NCBI GenBank assembly: GCA_016700415.1
Contig: CP065018.1
Location: 1,364,001-1,428,000, forward strand
Direction of reading: 5' to 3'
Length of the DNA: 64,000 nucleotides
Source: Flavobacteriales bacterium
GTDB taxonomy: Bacteria; Bacteroidota; Bacteroidia; Flavobacteriales_F; PHOS-HE28
Below the pieces are notes generated by a model. The model saw nothing but the letters and a program-made list of their open reading frames with translations. It was not told the origin of the DNA and did no database searches. Each line of letters starts with the position of its first letter. Position 1 is the stretch's first letter. Made by a program: the position numbers and the translations under genes. This document shows positions 19,192-27,409 of the stretch, piece after piece.

Positions 19192-21147
19192 ATGAAAACC
19201 ACCATCCTTGCCCTTCCCGCTGTCGCAGCGATCGCATTGGCCTGTGCCTGCTCCACTCCCGAAAAGCAGTCCGAAAAATCGGTCCTTCAGCCACCGCCCA
19301 CCATCACGGTGAAGGACTTCTTCAGGAACCCGGAAAAGGCCGGTTTCCGCATCAGCCCTGACGGCAACTACTTCAGCTATCGCGCACCGTGGCACGGACG
19401 CATGAACATCTTTGTCCAACCCGTAGCGGGAGGCGACGCCGTGCAAGTGACGCACGACACCATCCGTGACGTGGGCGGCTACTTCTGGAAAGGTGACCGG
19501 CTGCTCTATGCCCGCGACATCAATGGCGACGAGAACATGATCGTCTTCAGCGCCAGCATGGACGGCAAGGACGTGAAGGCCATTTCGCCTGAAAAAGGCG
19601 TGCGGGCCGGCGTGATGGACGACCTGCACAACATACCGGGGATGGAAAAGAGCGTGATCCTGCAGATGAACAAGCGCAATCCGCAGGTGTTCGACCCCTA
19701 TCTGGTGAACATCGAGACCGGCGCGACCAAGGCGCTTTACGACAACAAGGAGAATTTTGAGAACTGGGTAACGGACCACACCGGCACCATCCGCATTGCA
19801 ACGAAAACGGATGGCACGGACCAAGTGATGTTTTACCGCGCCACGGAGAAAGATCCGTTCAAGGAGATCATGCGCACTGGCTTCAAGGACAGCTTCAACC
19901 CCCTGTTCTTCACCTTCGACAATAAGAACATCTACGCCAGCAGCAACCTGAACGGGCGCGACAAAAGTGCCATCGTGGAATGGGACATCGACGGTAAAAA
20001 AGAAGTGCAGGAGATCTATGCCAACCCGGATTTTGACGTTGACGGTCTGGACTATAGCCGCAAGCGGAACGTGCTCACCATGGTCACCTGGACCGGGGAA
20101 AAGAGCGAGCGCAAGATCCTGGACCCGGAGACCCAAGCGATGTATGACAAGCTGGGCACTCAGATGAAGGGCTACGAATACTGGATCTATGGCGAGAACG
20201 ACAACGAGGACAAGTTCATGGTATGGCAAGGAAACGACCGCATGCCCGGTAAATACTTCTACTATGACGCGGCAACGGGCCAAGCCAAGGAGATGGCCAC
20301 CATATATCCGTGGTTGAAGGAAGATGACCTGGCGGAAATGAAGCCGATCAGTTACCAAAGCCGCGATGGGCTGACCATACACGGCTACCTCACCCTGCCC
20401 AAAGGCCGTGAGGCAAAGGACCTGCCCGTGGTGATCAACCCGCACGGCGGCCCATGGGCACGTGACGATTGGGGGTACAACTCCGAGGCACAGATGTTGG
20501 CCAACCGCGGCTATGCGGTATTGCAGATGAATTTCCGCGGCAGCACGGGCTATGGGCGCAAATTCTGGGAAGCCAGCTTCAAGGAATGGGGCAAGACCAT
20601 GCAGAACGACATTTCGGACGGCGTGGAATGGTTAGTGAAGCAGGGCATCGCCGACCCCGAGCGCGTGGCGATCTATGGCGGCAGTTACGGCGGCTACGCC
20701 ACGTTGGCGGGCATCACCTTCACCCCGGAGCTGTATGCCTGCGCAGTAGACTATGTGGGCGTGAGCAACCTGTTCACCTTCATGCAGACCGTGCCGCCGT
20801 ATTGGGAGCCGTTCAAGAAGATGATGTACGAAATGGTGGGCGACCCCAAGGCGGACAGCCTGATGATGCGGGATGCCTCGCCGGTATTCCATGCGGACCG
20901 GATCGTTTGCCCGCTCTTTATCGCCCAAGGCGCGCACGACCCGCGTGTGAACAAGGACGAAAGCGACCAGATGGTGGCCGCATTGAAAGCACGCGGCGTG
21001 GAAGTGGAATACATGGTGAAGGACAATGAAGGCCACGGCTTCCACAACGAGGAGAACCGCTTGGACTTCTACAACGCCATGGACAAATTTCTGGACGCGC
21101 ATATCGGCAACGGCTACAAGCCGAAGGAAGCGGAACTGAAAAAGTAG
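19192..21147 (+). CDS. S9 family serine peptidase (acylaminoacyl-peptidase-like lipoprotein)
   Basis: A 651-residue exported prolyl-oligopeptidase-family protein. The leader MKTTILALPAVAAIALACAC ends in a lipobox-like Cys, so it is probably an envelope lipoprotein. An N-terminal beta-propeller (about 40-390) is followed by the alpha/beta-hydrolase domain: NPHGGPWARDDWG (oxyanion region), nucleophile in GGSYGGYA, the Asp in GAHDPRVNKDE, and His in NEGHGFHNEEN. The triad is complete. The S9C-like order suggests cleavage of oligopeptides into dipeptides or acyl-residues. An in-frame start 26 codons upstream is rejected because it hides the signal peptide. Confidence 0.9.
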   Translation: MKTTILALPAVAAIALACACSTPEKQSEKSVLQPPPTITVKDFFRNPEKAGFRISPDGNYFSYRAPWHGRMNIFVQPVAGGDAVQVTHDTIRDVGGYFWKGDRLLYARDINGDENMIVFSASMDGKDVKAISPEKGVRAGVMDDLHNIPGMEKSVILQMNKRNPQVFDPYLVNIETGATKALYDNKENFENWVTDHTGTIRIATKTDGTDQVMFYRATEKDPFKEIMRTGFKDSFNPLFFTFDNKNIYASSNLNGRDKSAIVEWDIDGKKEVQEIYANPDFDVDGLDYSRKRNVLTMVTWTGEKSERKILDPETQAMYDKLGTQMKGYEYWIYGENDNEDKFMVWQGNDRMPGKYFYYDAATGQAKEMATIYPWLKEDDLAEMKPISYQSRDGLTIHGYLTLPKGREAKDLPVVINPHGGPWARDDWGYNSEAQMLANRGYAVLQMNFRGSTGYGRKFWEASFKEWGKTMQNDISDGVEWLVKQGIADPERVAIYGGSYGGYATLAGITFTPELYACAVDYVGVSNLFTFMQTVPPYWEPFKKMMYEMVGDPKADSLMMRDASPVFHADRIVCPLFIAQGAHDPRVNKDESDQMVAALKARGVEVEYMVKDNEGHGFHNEENRLDFYNAMDKFLDAHIGNGYKPKEAELKK

Positions 21148-21166
21148 CCCCCGTTCCCCTGAAGCA

Positions 21167-21201
21167 GAAGCAGGTGCCCGGAATGTCCGGGTGCCTGCTT
21201 C
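21167..21201 (+). terminator. Hairpin terminator after the S9 peptidase gene
   Basis: Arms 21167-21182 and 21186-21201 pair over 16 positions, two of them G-T wobbles, around a 3-base loop. It starts 19 bases after the stop. No strong T-run follows. Confidence 0.6.
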
Positions 21202-21346
21202 ACTTCGGGTCAGTCGGTCCGCCTGTCCCGCCCTCTGAGCCTCCACCCAATTCCTCAGGCACCAAAAACGACTTCAGGTGCGTCATCCAAGCACACCCGT
21301 CCAAGTAAGGGCGGATCGCGTACATTTCCGCACCCCATTGCCGCCC

Positions 21347-24088
21347 ATGCTCAAATTCCCAGTCTTTCTCGCCACATTGGCCGTGTTGCCCGTATCCGCC
21401 CAAGTGGTGATCAACGAGGTGAGCGCCTCTAACTTGAACGGCACGACCGACAGCTTCGGGGGCCGCGAGGACTGGGTGGAACTGTACAACACCACCGCGG
21501 CGGCAGTGGACCTGAGCGGCTGGTACGTCAGCAACAAAGTGAACGACCCCACCAAATGGGCCTTCCCCGCCGGGTCATCCATCCCTGCGAACGGCAGGCT
21601 GATGATATTCTGCACCAAGCGGAACACGGTGGTCGGCGCGGAATACCATACGAGCTTCAAACTGAACCAGACGGACGACGACCACGTGGTTCTTTCCGAT
21701 CCTTCCGCCACCATCATCGACGATGTGGCCTTGGACCCGCCGACCAAAAGCGACAACAGCAGAGGACGCACAACGGATGGTGCCGCCACGTGGTCGCTCT
21801 TCCTCACCCCGACGCCGAATGCCCCCAATGCCGGGGATTCACCTGAATATGCGCCCCGACCGCAACTATCCCCAGCAGCGGGATTTTATGGAGGTGCCAC
21901 GAACGTATCAATCTCCACTACGGACCCCAACAGCACGATCCGCTACACCTTGGACGGCAGTGAACCCACAGCCGCCTCCCCGGCCTATGCCGCCCCCGTT
22001 CCGATAGCGGCCACCACGGTCGTCCGTGCAGCCAGCTTCAGCTCCACGCCCGGGGTCCCCCCTAGCTTCATGGAAACCAACACCTATTTCATCAATAGCG
22101 CGCACACCACCGCCGTGCTCAGCGTGGCAGGAGACCAAGTGGACGAACTGTTGAACGGGAACGGAGGTCTTCAACCCTATGGATCCTTCGAATATTTCGG
22201 GCCGGACGGGCAGCTCCGCGATGAAGCCACGGGCGAGTTCAATGAGCACGGTAACGATTCCTGGGCATACGGTCAGCGAGGGTTCGACTACATCACCAGG
22301 GACCAGACCGGTTACAACGACGCGATCCACTATCCGATCTTCAATGCTTCCAACAGGGGCAAGTACCAGCGGCTCATCATCAAAGCCTCCGCGAACGACA
22401 ACTACCCCTTTGAGACCGGCGGTGCCTATATCCGTGATGCCTATGTGCATAGCCTGGCCCAAGCAGGCGGCCTGAAATTGGACGTACGCACCTACGAACC
22501 CTGTGTGCTTTATGTGAACGGCCAATACTGGGGCTTATATGAGATCCGGGAGAAGTGTGACGACCATGACTATACCAAGAAATACTACGATCAGGACGAA
22601 TACGACCTGCAATACTTAAAGACCTGGGGTGGCACCTGGAGCGAGTACGGGGGGGGGCAGGCGCAATCGGACTGGAACGCATTGCGGACGTACATCATGT
22701 CCAACGACATGGGCGACCCAACGGCCTTTGACTATGTCAACAGTCAGTTCAACTGGAAAAGCTTGGTAGACTATGTGGTGCTGAACAGCTACACCGTATG
22801 CACCGACTGGCTGAACTGGAACACCGCATGGTGGCGCGGTTTCAATCCGGACGGTGAGCATAAGAAGTGGGGCTATACCCTATGGGACAACGATGCCACT
22901 TTCGGCCATTACATCAACTACACCAACGTTCCCGACCAGTCGCCCGCAGCGGACCCGTGCAATGCGGAGGCACTCCCGGACCCCGGCGGACAGGGGCATG
23001 TGCCCATCTTACTGAAGTTGATGGACGAGAACCCGATGGTGCACGACTATTACGTGAACCGCTATATCGATCTGGGCAACACCACTTTCAGTTGCCAATT
23101 CATGCTGCCCTACTTGGACAGCCTGATCGCCTTGATCACCCCGGAAATGCCGGGGCAGGTCGCGCGCTGGGGAGGCACCGTAGCGGAATGGGAGGGCAAT
23201 GTGCAGAACATGCGGGCCTTCATAACCGCACGCTGTACCGACATCCAGCAAGGTCTGGTGGATTGCTACGAACTGGAAGGTCCGGACAGCGTTGTATTTC
23301 TGGTGGAGCCGCCCCTCAGTGGCAACATCAGGATCAACTCGGTCTCGCCAAGCACCTATCCGTACAGCGGACTGTACTATGGCGGGATCGCCACCACCCT
23401 AGAGGCAACGTCGGAACCCGACTGGGTATTCGACCATTGGGAGACCATCCACGTGAATCCCGCTCCGTCCTTGACCGATTCGCTGGTGACCATCAATTTC
23501 TCGGGCACCGATACGGTGATCGCCCACTTTGCCCCGCCGATCAAATATCCGGTGGTGTTGATGTCGGACCCGCCCAACACGGCCTCCATCCTGTACAATG
23601 ACGACCTCTACTCCTCTCTGCCCGCCACTGTGCAACGGATCCCCGAATCGATAGATACCCTCACGGTGATCCCGGCGATGTATTATACCTTCCTCTACTG
23701 GGAATTCAAATACAACACGCCGAACCAGAACGACACCACGATGAAGACGATCCCGGTGACGATCTTTTATCCGGATACCATCATCGCCCATATGGAGGCA
23801 CAGGATTATGTGTACTACGGGGCGAACGCGTTCACGCCCAATGGTGACGGCATCAACGACACATGGCGCCCGTGGAACAATGTGGTGGACCTGGACAGCT
23901 ATGAACTGCAGATATTCGATCGTTGGGGCCGTGAGCTTTTCATCACGGACGATCCCTACAAGGAATGGGACGGTACGGCCGGTGGGAAGCCGGTCCCTCT
24001 CGGGGTCTATGCATACCGCGCGAAGATGTTGGACGCCATCACCAAGGATGAGCATAAGGTGAGCGGGCATGTGACAGTGGTGCCTTGA
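21347..24088 (+). CDS. Secreted CotH-kinase-domain protein with lamin-tail domain and T9SS type B sorting domain
   Basis: A 913-residue exported protein. Signal peptide 1-19 (ending VSAQ) is followed by a lamin-tail domain (about 20-150, with INEVSAS, DWVELYN and DLSGWYVS), a chitobiase-like CHB_HEX_C_1 strand region (about 175-240, with TDPNSTIRYTLDGSEPT), and a CotH domain (about 255-640). That domain has FKIDF-like core elements, NGQYWGLYEIREKCD and LWDNDATFG. InlB-like repeats lie at about 665-800. The C-terminus is a type B sorting domain (NAFTPNGDGINDTW, FDRWGREL). CotH proteins are atypical kinases that phosphorylate proteins in Bacillus spores; here the target would be extracellular. 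The start at 21347 is the ATG before the signal peptide. Confidence 0.9.
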   Translation: MLKFPVFLATLAVLPVSAQVVINEVSASNLNGTTDSFGGREDWVELYNTTAAAVDLSGWYVSNKVNDPTKWAFPAGSSIPANGRLMIFCTKRNTVVGAEYHTSFKLNQTDDDHVVLSDPSATIIDDVALDPPTKSDNSRGRTTDGAATWSLFLTPTPNAPNAGDSPEYAPRPQLSPAAGFYGGATNVSISTTDPNSTIRYTLDGSEPTAASPAYAAPVPIAATTVVRAASFSSTPGVPPSFMETNTYFINSAHTTAVLSVAGDQVDELLNGNGGLQPYGSFEYFGPDGQLRDEATGEFNEHGNDSWAYGQRGFDYITRDQTGYNDAIHYPIFNASNRGKYQRLIIKASANDNYPFETGGAYIRDAYVHSLAQAGGLKLDVRTYEPCVLYVNGQYWGLYEIREKCDDHDYTKKYYDQDEYDLQYLKTWGGTWSEYGGGQAQSDWNALRTYIMSNDMGDPTAFDYVNSQFNWKSLVDYVVLNSYTVCTDWLNWNTAWWRGFNPDGEHKKWGYTLWDNDATFGHYINYTNVPDQSPAADPCNAEALPDPGGQGHVPILLKLMDENPMVHDYYVNRYIDLGNTTFSCQFMLPYLDSLIALITPEMPGQVARWGGTVAEWEGNVQNMRAFITARCTDIQQGLVDCYELEGPDSVVFLVEPPLSGNIRINSVSPSTYPYSGLYYGGIATTLEATSEPDWVFDHWETIHVNPAPSLTDSLVTINFSGTDTVIAHFAPPIKYPVVLMSDPPNTASILYNDDLYSSLPATVQRIPESIDTLTVIPAMYYTFLYWEFKYNTPNQNDTTMKTIPVTIFYPDTIIAHMEAQDYVYYGANAFTPNGDGINDTWRPWNNVVDLDSYELQIFDRWGRELFITDDPYKEWDGTAGGKPVPLGVYAYRAKMLDAITKDEHKVSGHVTVVP

Positions 24089-24161
24089 ATCCCGCGTCTC
24101 GGTCCGGGATCCCGTGACCTTCATGGATGGTGACATCCATAGTACCTTCCGCTCCATTCCC

Positions 24162-25094
24162 ATGTCCAAGCGGCCGGTGCTCAACTTTTTATTGCTTGCC
24201 TTCAGCATAAGCTGGGGCATCTTTGCGGTAGCCAAGTGGGGGATCGGTGTTTCAAGTACCATTGGCTGGACCCTGACCTCTTCCTTGTTCATGTTCGGCC
24301 CGGCTTTGGCAGCATTGGCCTTCCGGCGGGACCATGGGGTAAGTTGGAAAGATCTGGGCGTGAAGCGCACCGGCATCCGCTGGAAATGGATAGGCTTCGC
24401 CGTGCTGATCGCCATGGCCTTGCCACCATTGACCTTAGCCTTCAACTGGCTTCTGGGCGATGTCTTTCAGATCAACGGGTTCGGGCATAGCTCGCTGACC
24501 AAGGACATGGTGCTGAACACCGTCCGCGAAAAATTGGTGGCGGCCGGGGTCGGCCCCACTGAAATGGGTAGCACAATGGAACGCCTCGGATCCATGCCCC
24601 TTAACGGCGTAGCGATCCTGATGATCGCACTGATCGCCGGTGCGATCGCAGGGTGTACGGTGAATTTCCTCTTCGCCATGGGCGAGGAACTCGGATGGCG
24701 GGGCCTGCTCTTCCACCACACGCGACGTTGGGGTCTCTGGACGCATGTCGGCTTCACAGGCGTCTTTTGGGGCCTGTGGCATGCACCGCTCATACTCGAA
24801 GGTCACAACTATCCCGACCATCCAGTTGCCGGTGTCTTCTTCATGTGTGTACTGACCACTGCGTTGGCGTTGCCCCTGGCCTGGGTCCGTTTTCGGAGCG
24901 GCTGTGTCTGGTCGGCCGGGGTGCTGCATGGAACGGTGAACGGCGTTGCCGGCGCGGGCATGCTTTTCACCCGGGACGGATCGAGCCTGTTGGGAGGCGC
25001 GGTAGGTGTTTCAGCCGTTCTTGGTCTGGCCATCATCGGTGGCTTGCTGTTCATCTTCGACCCTTCCTTGCGCAGGGAATTCAACCCAGGATGA
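24162..25094 (+). CDS. CPBP family intramembrane metalloprotease
   Basis: A 310-residue polytopic membrane protein of the CAAX-protease/bacteriocin-processing (ABI) family. Motif 1 is GEELGWRGLLF (Glu-Glu-x3-Arg) at about 182-192, and motif 2 is the His in GLWHAPLILEG. A third conserved region lies near VLHGTVNG. These residues bind the metal in relatives. About eight hydrophobic helices are visible. Functions in the family include prenyl-protein processing and self-immunity; none can be assigned here. The ATG at 24162 (MSKRPVLNF) is chosen over GTG 24114 and ATG 24123 since it directly precedes the first helix. Its stop overlaps the next gene in ATGA. Confidence 0.88.
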   Translation: MSKRPVLNFLLLAFSISWGIFAVAKWGIGVSSTIGWTLTSSLFMFGPALAALAFRRDHGVSWKDLGVKRTGIRWKWIGFAVLIAMALPPLTLAFNWLLGDVFQINGFGHSSLTKDMVLNTVREKLVAAGVGPTEMGSTMERLGSMPLNGVAILMIALIAGAIAGCTVNFLFAMGEELGWRGLLFHHTRRWGLWTHVGFTGVFWGLWHAPLILEGHNYPDHPVAGVFFMCVLTTALALPLAWVRFRSGCVWSAGVLHGTVNGVAGAGMLFTRDGSSLLGGAVGVSAVLGLAIIGGLLFIFDPSLRREFNPG

Positions 25095-25723
25095 AGGTGT
25101 TGCTCTGGACCATACCGCTCTTCATGGCATGCGGAGGCACCACCTCGCAGCAAGTGGTCAAAGACCATGGCGGGCATGTCCGCGCCTTGGTGACCCGCGT
25201 GAACGGCAAGAAGGACGGGGCCGTGCGCTTTTTTGCGGCCGACGGCATTGTACAGACCACCGGGATTTATGCAGGTGACAGCAGGCACGGCACGTGGACC
25301 TCGTTCGATCCCCACGGGGACACGCTGGCGATCGTCAATTACGACCGGGGAAGAAAAGATGGACTTCAGGCCTATTGGGCCCCGAACGGCCAATTGCTTC
25401 GTTTGGAACGGTTTACACGGGGGGAACCCAATGGCCCGCTCTATCGCTTCTTCTCCGATGGAACGCCCCGCCAGATCACATGGTACGAGCATAGCATCCC
25501 CACGGGCACATACATGGAATGGTACAAGAGCGATAGTACGGAAACCGGGATCACCATGGGCCGGTTCATGGACGGAAAGCGCTCGGGCACCTGGACCTGG
25601 CTCTATGGAAATCGCCGGGTGAAAACACAAGGGGCATACAGCAATGGGAAGAAGATCGGTCTTTGGCGAAATTGGGACCCTCAGGGCCATGCCACCGGAA
25701 GCGAGGACTTCGGTCCGCCTTGA
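25091..25723 (+). CDS. MORN-repeat (YwqK-like) lipoprotein
   Basis: A 210-residue predicted lipoprotein: leader MKVLLWTIPLFMAC with a lipobox Cys14. It is followed by repeats of the MORN_2/YwqK type, each like DGLQAYWAPNGQLLR, GTWTSFDPHGDTL and KIGLWRNWDPQGHATG, roughly every 23 residues. In other Bacteroidota such proteins are often called toxin-antitoxin YwqK-like, but no activity is established. The start overlaps the CPBP protease stop by 4 bases (ATGA), so the two are translationally coupled. A larger open frame starting at 24653 is an extension in another frame of the protease gene and is not used. Confidence 0.78.
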   Translation: MKVLLWTIPLFMACGGTTSQQVVKDHGGHVRALVTRVNGKKDGAVRFFAADGIVQTTGIYAGDSRHGTWTSFDPHGDTLAIVNYDRGRKDGLQAYWAPNGQLLRLERFTRGEPNGPLYRFFSDGTPRQITWYEHSIPTGTYMEWYKSDSTETGITMGRFMDGKRSGTWTWLYGNRRVKTQGAYSNGKKIGLWRNWDPQGHATGSEDFGPP

Positions 25724-25772
25724 TCGCGGGCCTATCCTTGCCCACGCTGAAAATAGCTGGACTCAATTTGGT

Positions 25773-27194
25773 TTACGGAAGAACCTTCCCGGGGTTCATG
25801 ATACCCTTGGGATCAAAAAGTTGTTTGATGCCACGCATCAGGTCGAGTTGGACGGCATTGAACGCGATGTCCATGTAGGGCCGCTGCACCAGCCCGATAC
25901 CGTGCTCGCCACTGAGTGTACCGCCCAAGGAAACGGTGAACTCAAAGATCTCGCGGACGGCCTTGGGAAGTTCATCCCTCCAAGCTGCATCGGACATATC
26001 GCCTTTGATGATATTGACGTGCAGATTGCCATCGCCCGCGTGGCCGTAGCATACGCTTTTAAAGCCGTACTTTCCTCCCACTTGTTTCACCTTCGCCAAT
26101 AGATCCGGCAGTTCGTAGCGCGGCACCACGGTGTCCTCCTCCTTGTACACGCTGTTGCTCTTCACAGCCTCACCCACACGGCGCCGCAACATCCAGAGTG
26201 CATCCTTTTCAGCGTTCGTTTCCGCAAAGAGCACCTCCTGGCACTCAAACTGCTCCATCACGCCTAGGATGGTCTCGCATTCACGCATCAGCACGTCGCC
26301 GTGGTTTCCGTCCACCTCGATCAACAAGTGGGCAGCGGTGTCATCGGCAATGGTGAGGTGTACCCCCTCCACGAAACGTAACGTCCAGTCGATCGCGTCA
26401 CGCTCCATGAACTCCAGCGCACTGGGGGTGATGCCCGCGCGGAACACGGCGCTCACCGCCTCACAGGCTTTATGCGCATCGCGGAACGGCACGAGCATGA
26501 GCCGGGTCTCCTTCGGCATCGGCACCAAGCGCAGCACTGCTTTGGTGATGACCCCAAGGGTGCCTTCACTGCCCACGAACAGCCGCGTGAGGTCATAACC
26601 GGTGCTGTTTTTCAAGGTGTTCGCACCGGTCCAGATCACTTCGCCATTGGGCAGCACCACCTCCAGGTTCAGCACGAAATCGCGCGTTACCCCGTACTTC
26701 ACGGCCCTTGGCCCGCCCGCGTTCTCAGCCAGATTTCCACCGATGCTACAGCTCCCACGACTGCTCGGATCGGGTGCGTAATACAAGCCCTTGGCGGCCA
26801 CCGCTTCCTGGAGCACTTGTGTGATCACACCGGGTTCCACCGTCACTTGCAGGTTGCGCTCATCGATGTCCACTATCCCGTTCATCCGGTCCAGCGCCAG
26901 ACCGACGCCTCCGTGTACGCACAAGGCTCCGCCGCTGAGGCCGGTGCGCGCGCCGATGGGTGTGATGGGCACGCCATATTGGGCACAAAGGCGCACCACC
27001 TCGGCAACCTCTCCGGTGTTGCGCGGCCGCACGACCACCTGAGGTGGGAAGCTCAGGTCCTCGGTCTCGTCATGCCCGTAATGAAGCAATTCCTCTTCGG
27101 CAACAAGTACCGCATCCGGCGGAAAGGCCTCGCGCAGTGCGTTGATGAACGGGGACGGCAGCTCCGGTCTGGATCGTTGTGATGGCATTCCCAT
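25773..27194 (-). CDS. FAD-linked oxidase GlcD-like (glycolate or D-lactate dehydrogenase)
   Basis: A 473-residue flavoprotein. The FAD-binding_4 domain includes VVVRPRNTGEVAEVVR, GARTGLSGGALCVHGGVGL and PDPSSRGSCSIGGNLAENAG. The C-terminal FAD-oxidase domain includes CYGHAGDGNLHVNI, SGEHGIGLVQRPYM and a final FDPKGIMNPGKVLP. These are full-length signatures of the GlcD/D-lactate dehydrogenase family. It oxidises a 2-hydroxy acid and passes electrons to a carrier; which acid is not clear. No glcE or glcF partner is adjacent, which favours a single-subunit D-lactate dehydrogenase-type enzyme. It is interesting next to MurQ chemistry, which releases D-lactate, but that gene is 16 kb away. Confidence 0.9.
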   Translation of the reverse strand: MGMPSQRSRPELPSPFINALREAFPPDAVLVAEEELLHYGHDETEDLSFPPQVVVRPRNTGEVAEVVRLCAQYGVPITPIGARTGLSGGALCVHGGVGLALDRMNGIVDIDERNLQVTVEPGVITQVLQEAVAAKGLYYAPDPSSRGSCSIGGNLAENAGGPRAVKYGVTRDFVLNLEVVLPNGEVIWTGANTLKNSTGYDLTRLFVGSEGTLGVITKAVLRLVPMPKETRLMLVPFRDAHKACEAVSAVFRAGITPSALEFMERDAIDWTLRFVEGVHLTIADDTAAHLLIEVDGNHGDVLMRECETILGVMEQFECQEVLFAETNAEKDALWMLRRRVGEAVKSNSVYKEEDTVVPRYELPDLLAKVKQVGGKYGFKSVCYGHAGDGNLHVNIIKGDMSDAAWRDELPKAVREIFEFTVSLGGTLSGEHGIGLVQRPYMDIAFNAVQLDLMRGIKQLFDPKGIMNPGKVLP

Positions 27195-27409
27195 GCGCGC
27201 AAAGTTCGGTGCGAACGGAAAAAGTCGTGCATCCCTTCCCCGGCCCAGGCGGTGATCATTGGAAGAGGACCGCTTTTCCTGTGCATCCGAATAGGCAGCA
27301 TCCGATGTGCTGATAAATATTTTTTATTCTGAGGTCTTGGAAAGAGGGGCACGTGGAAAGATCCTTTACCTTTCACATGGGTTTTCATCCACCTTTCAAC
27401 CTTGTTCCC

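Noticed and set aside
24653..25090. Long frame leading into the MORN lipoprotein
   Set aside because: This part is an out-of-frame reading of the CPBP protease gene. The ATGA overlap gives a natural start at 25091 with a lipoprotein signal.
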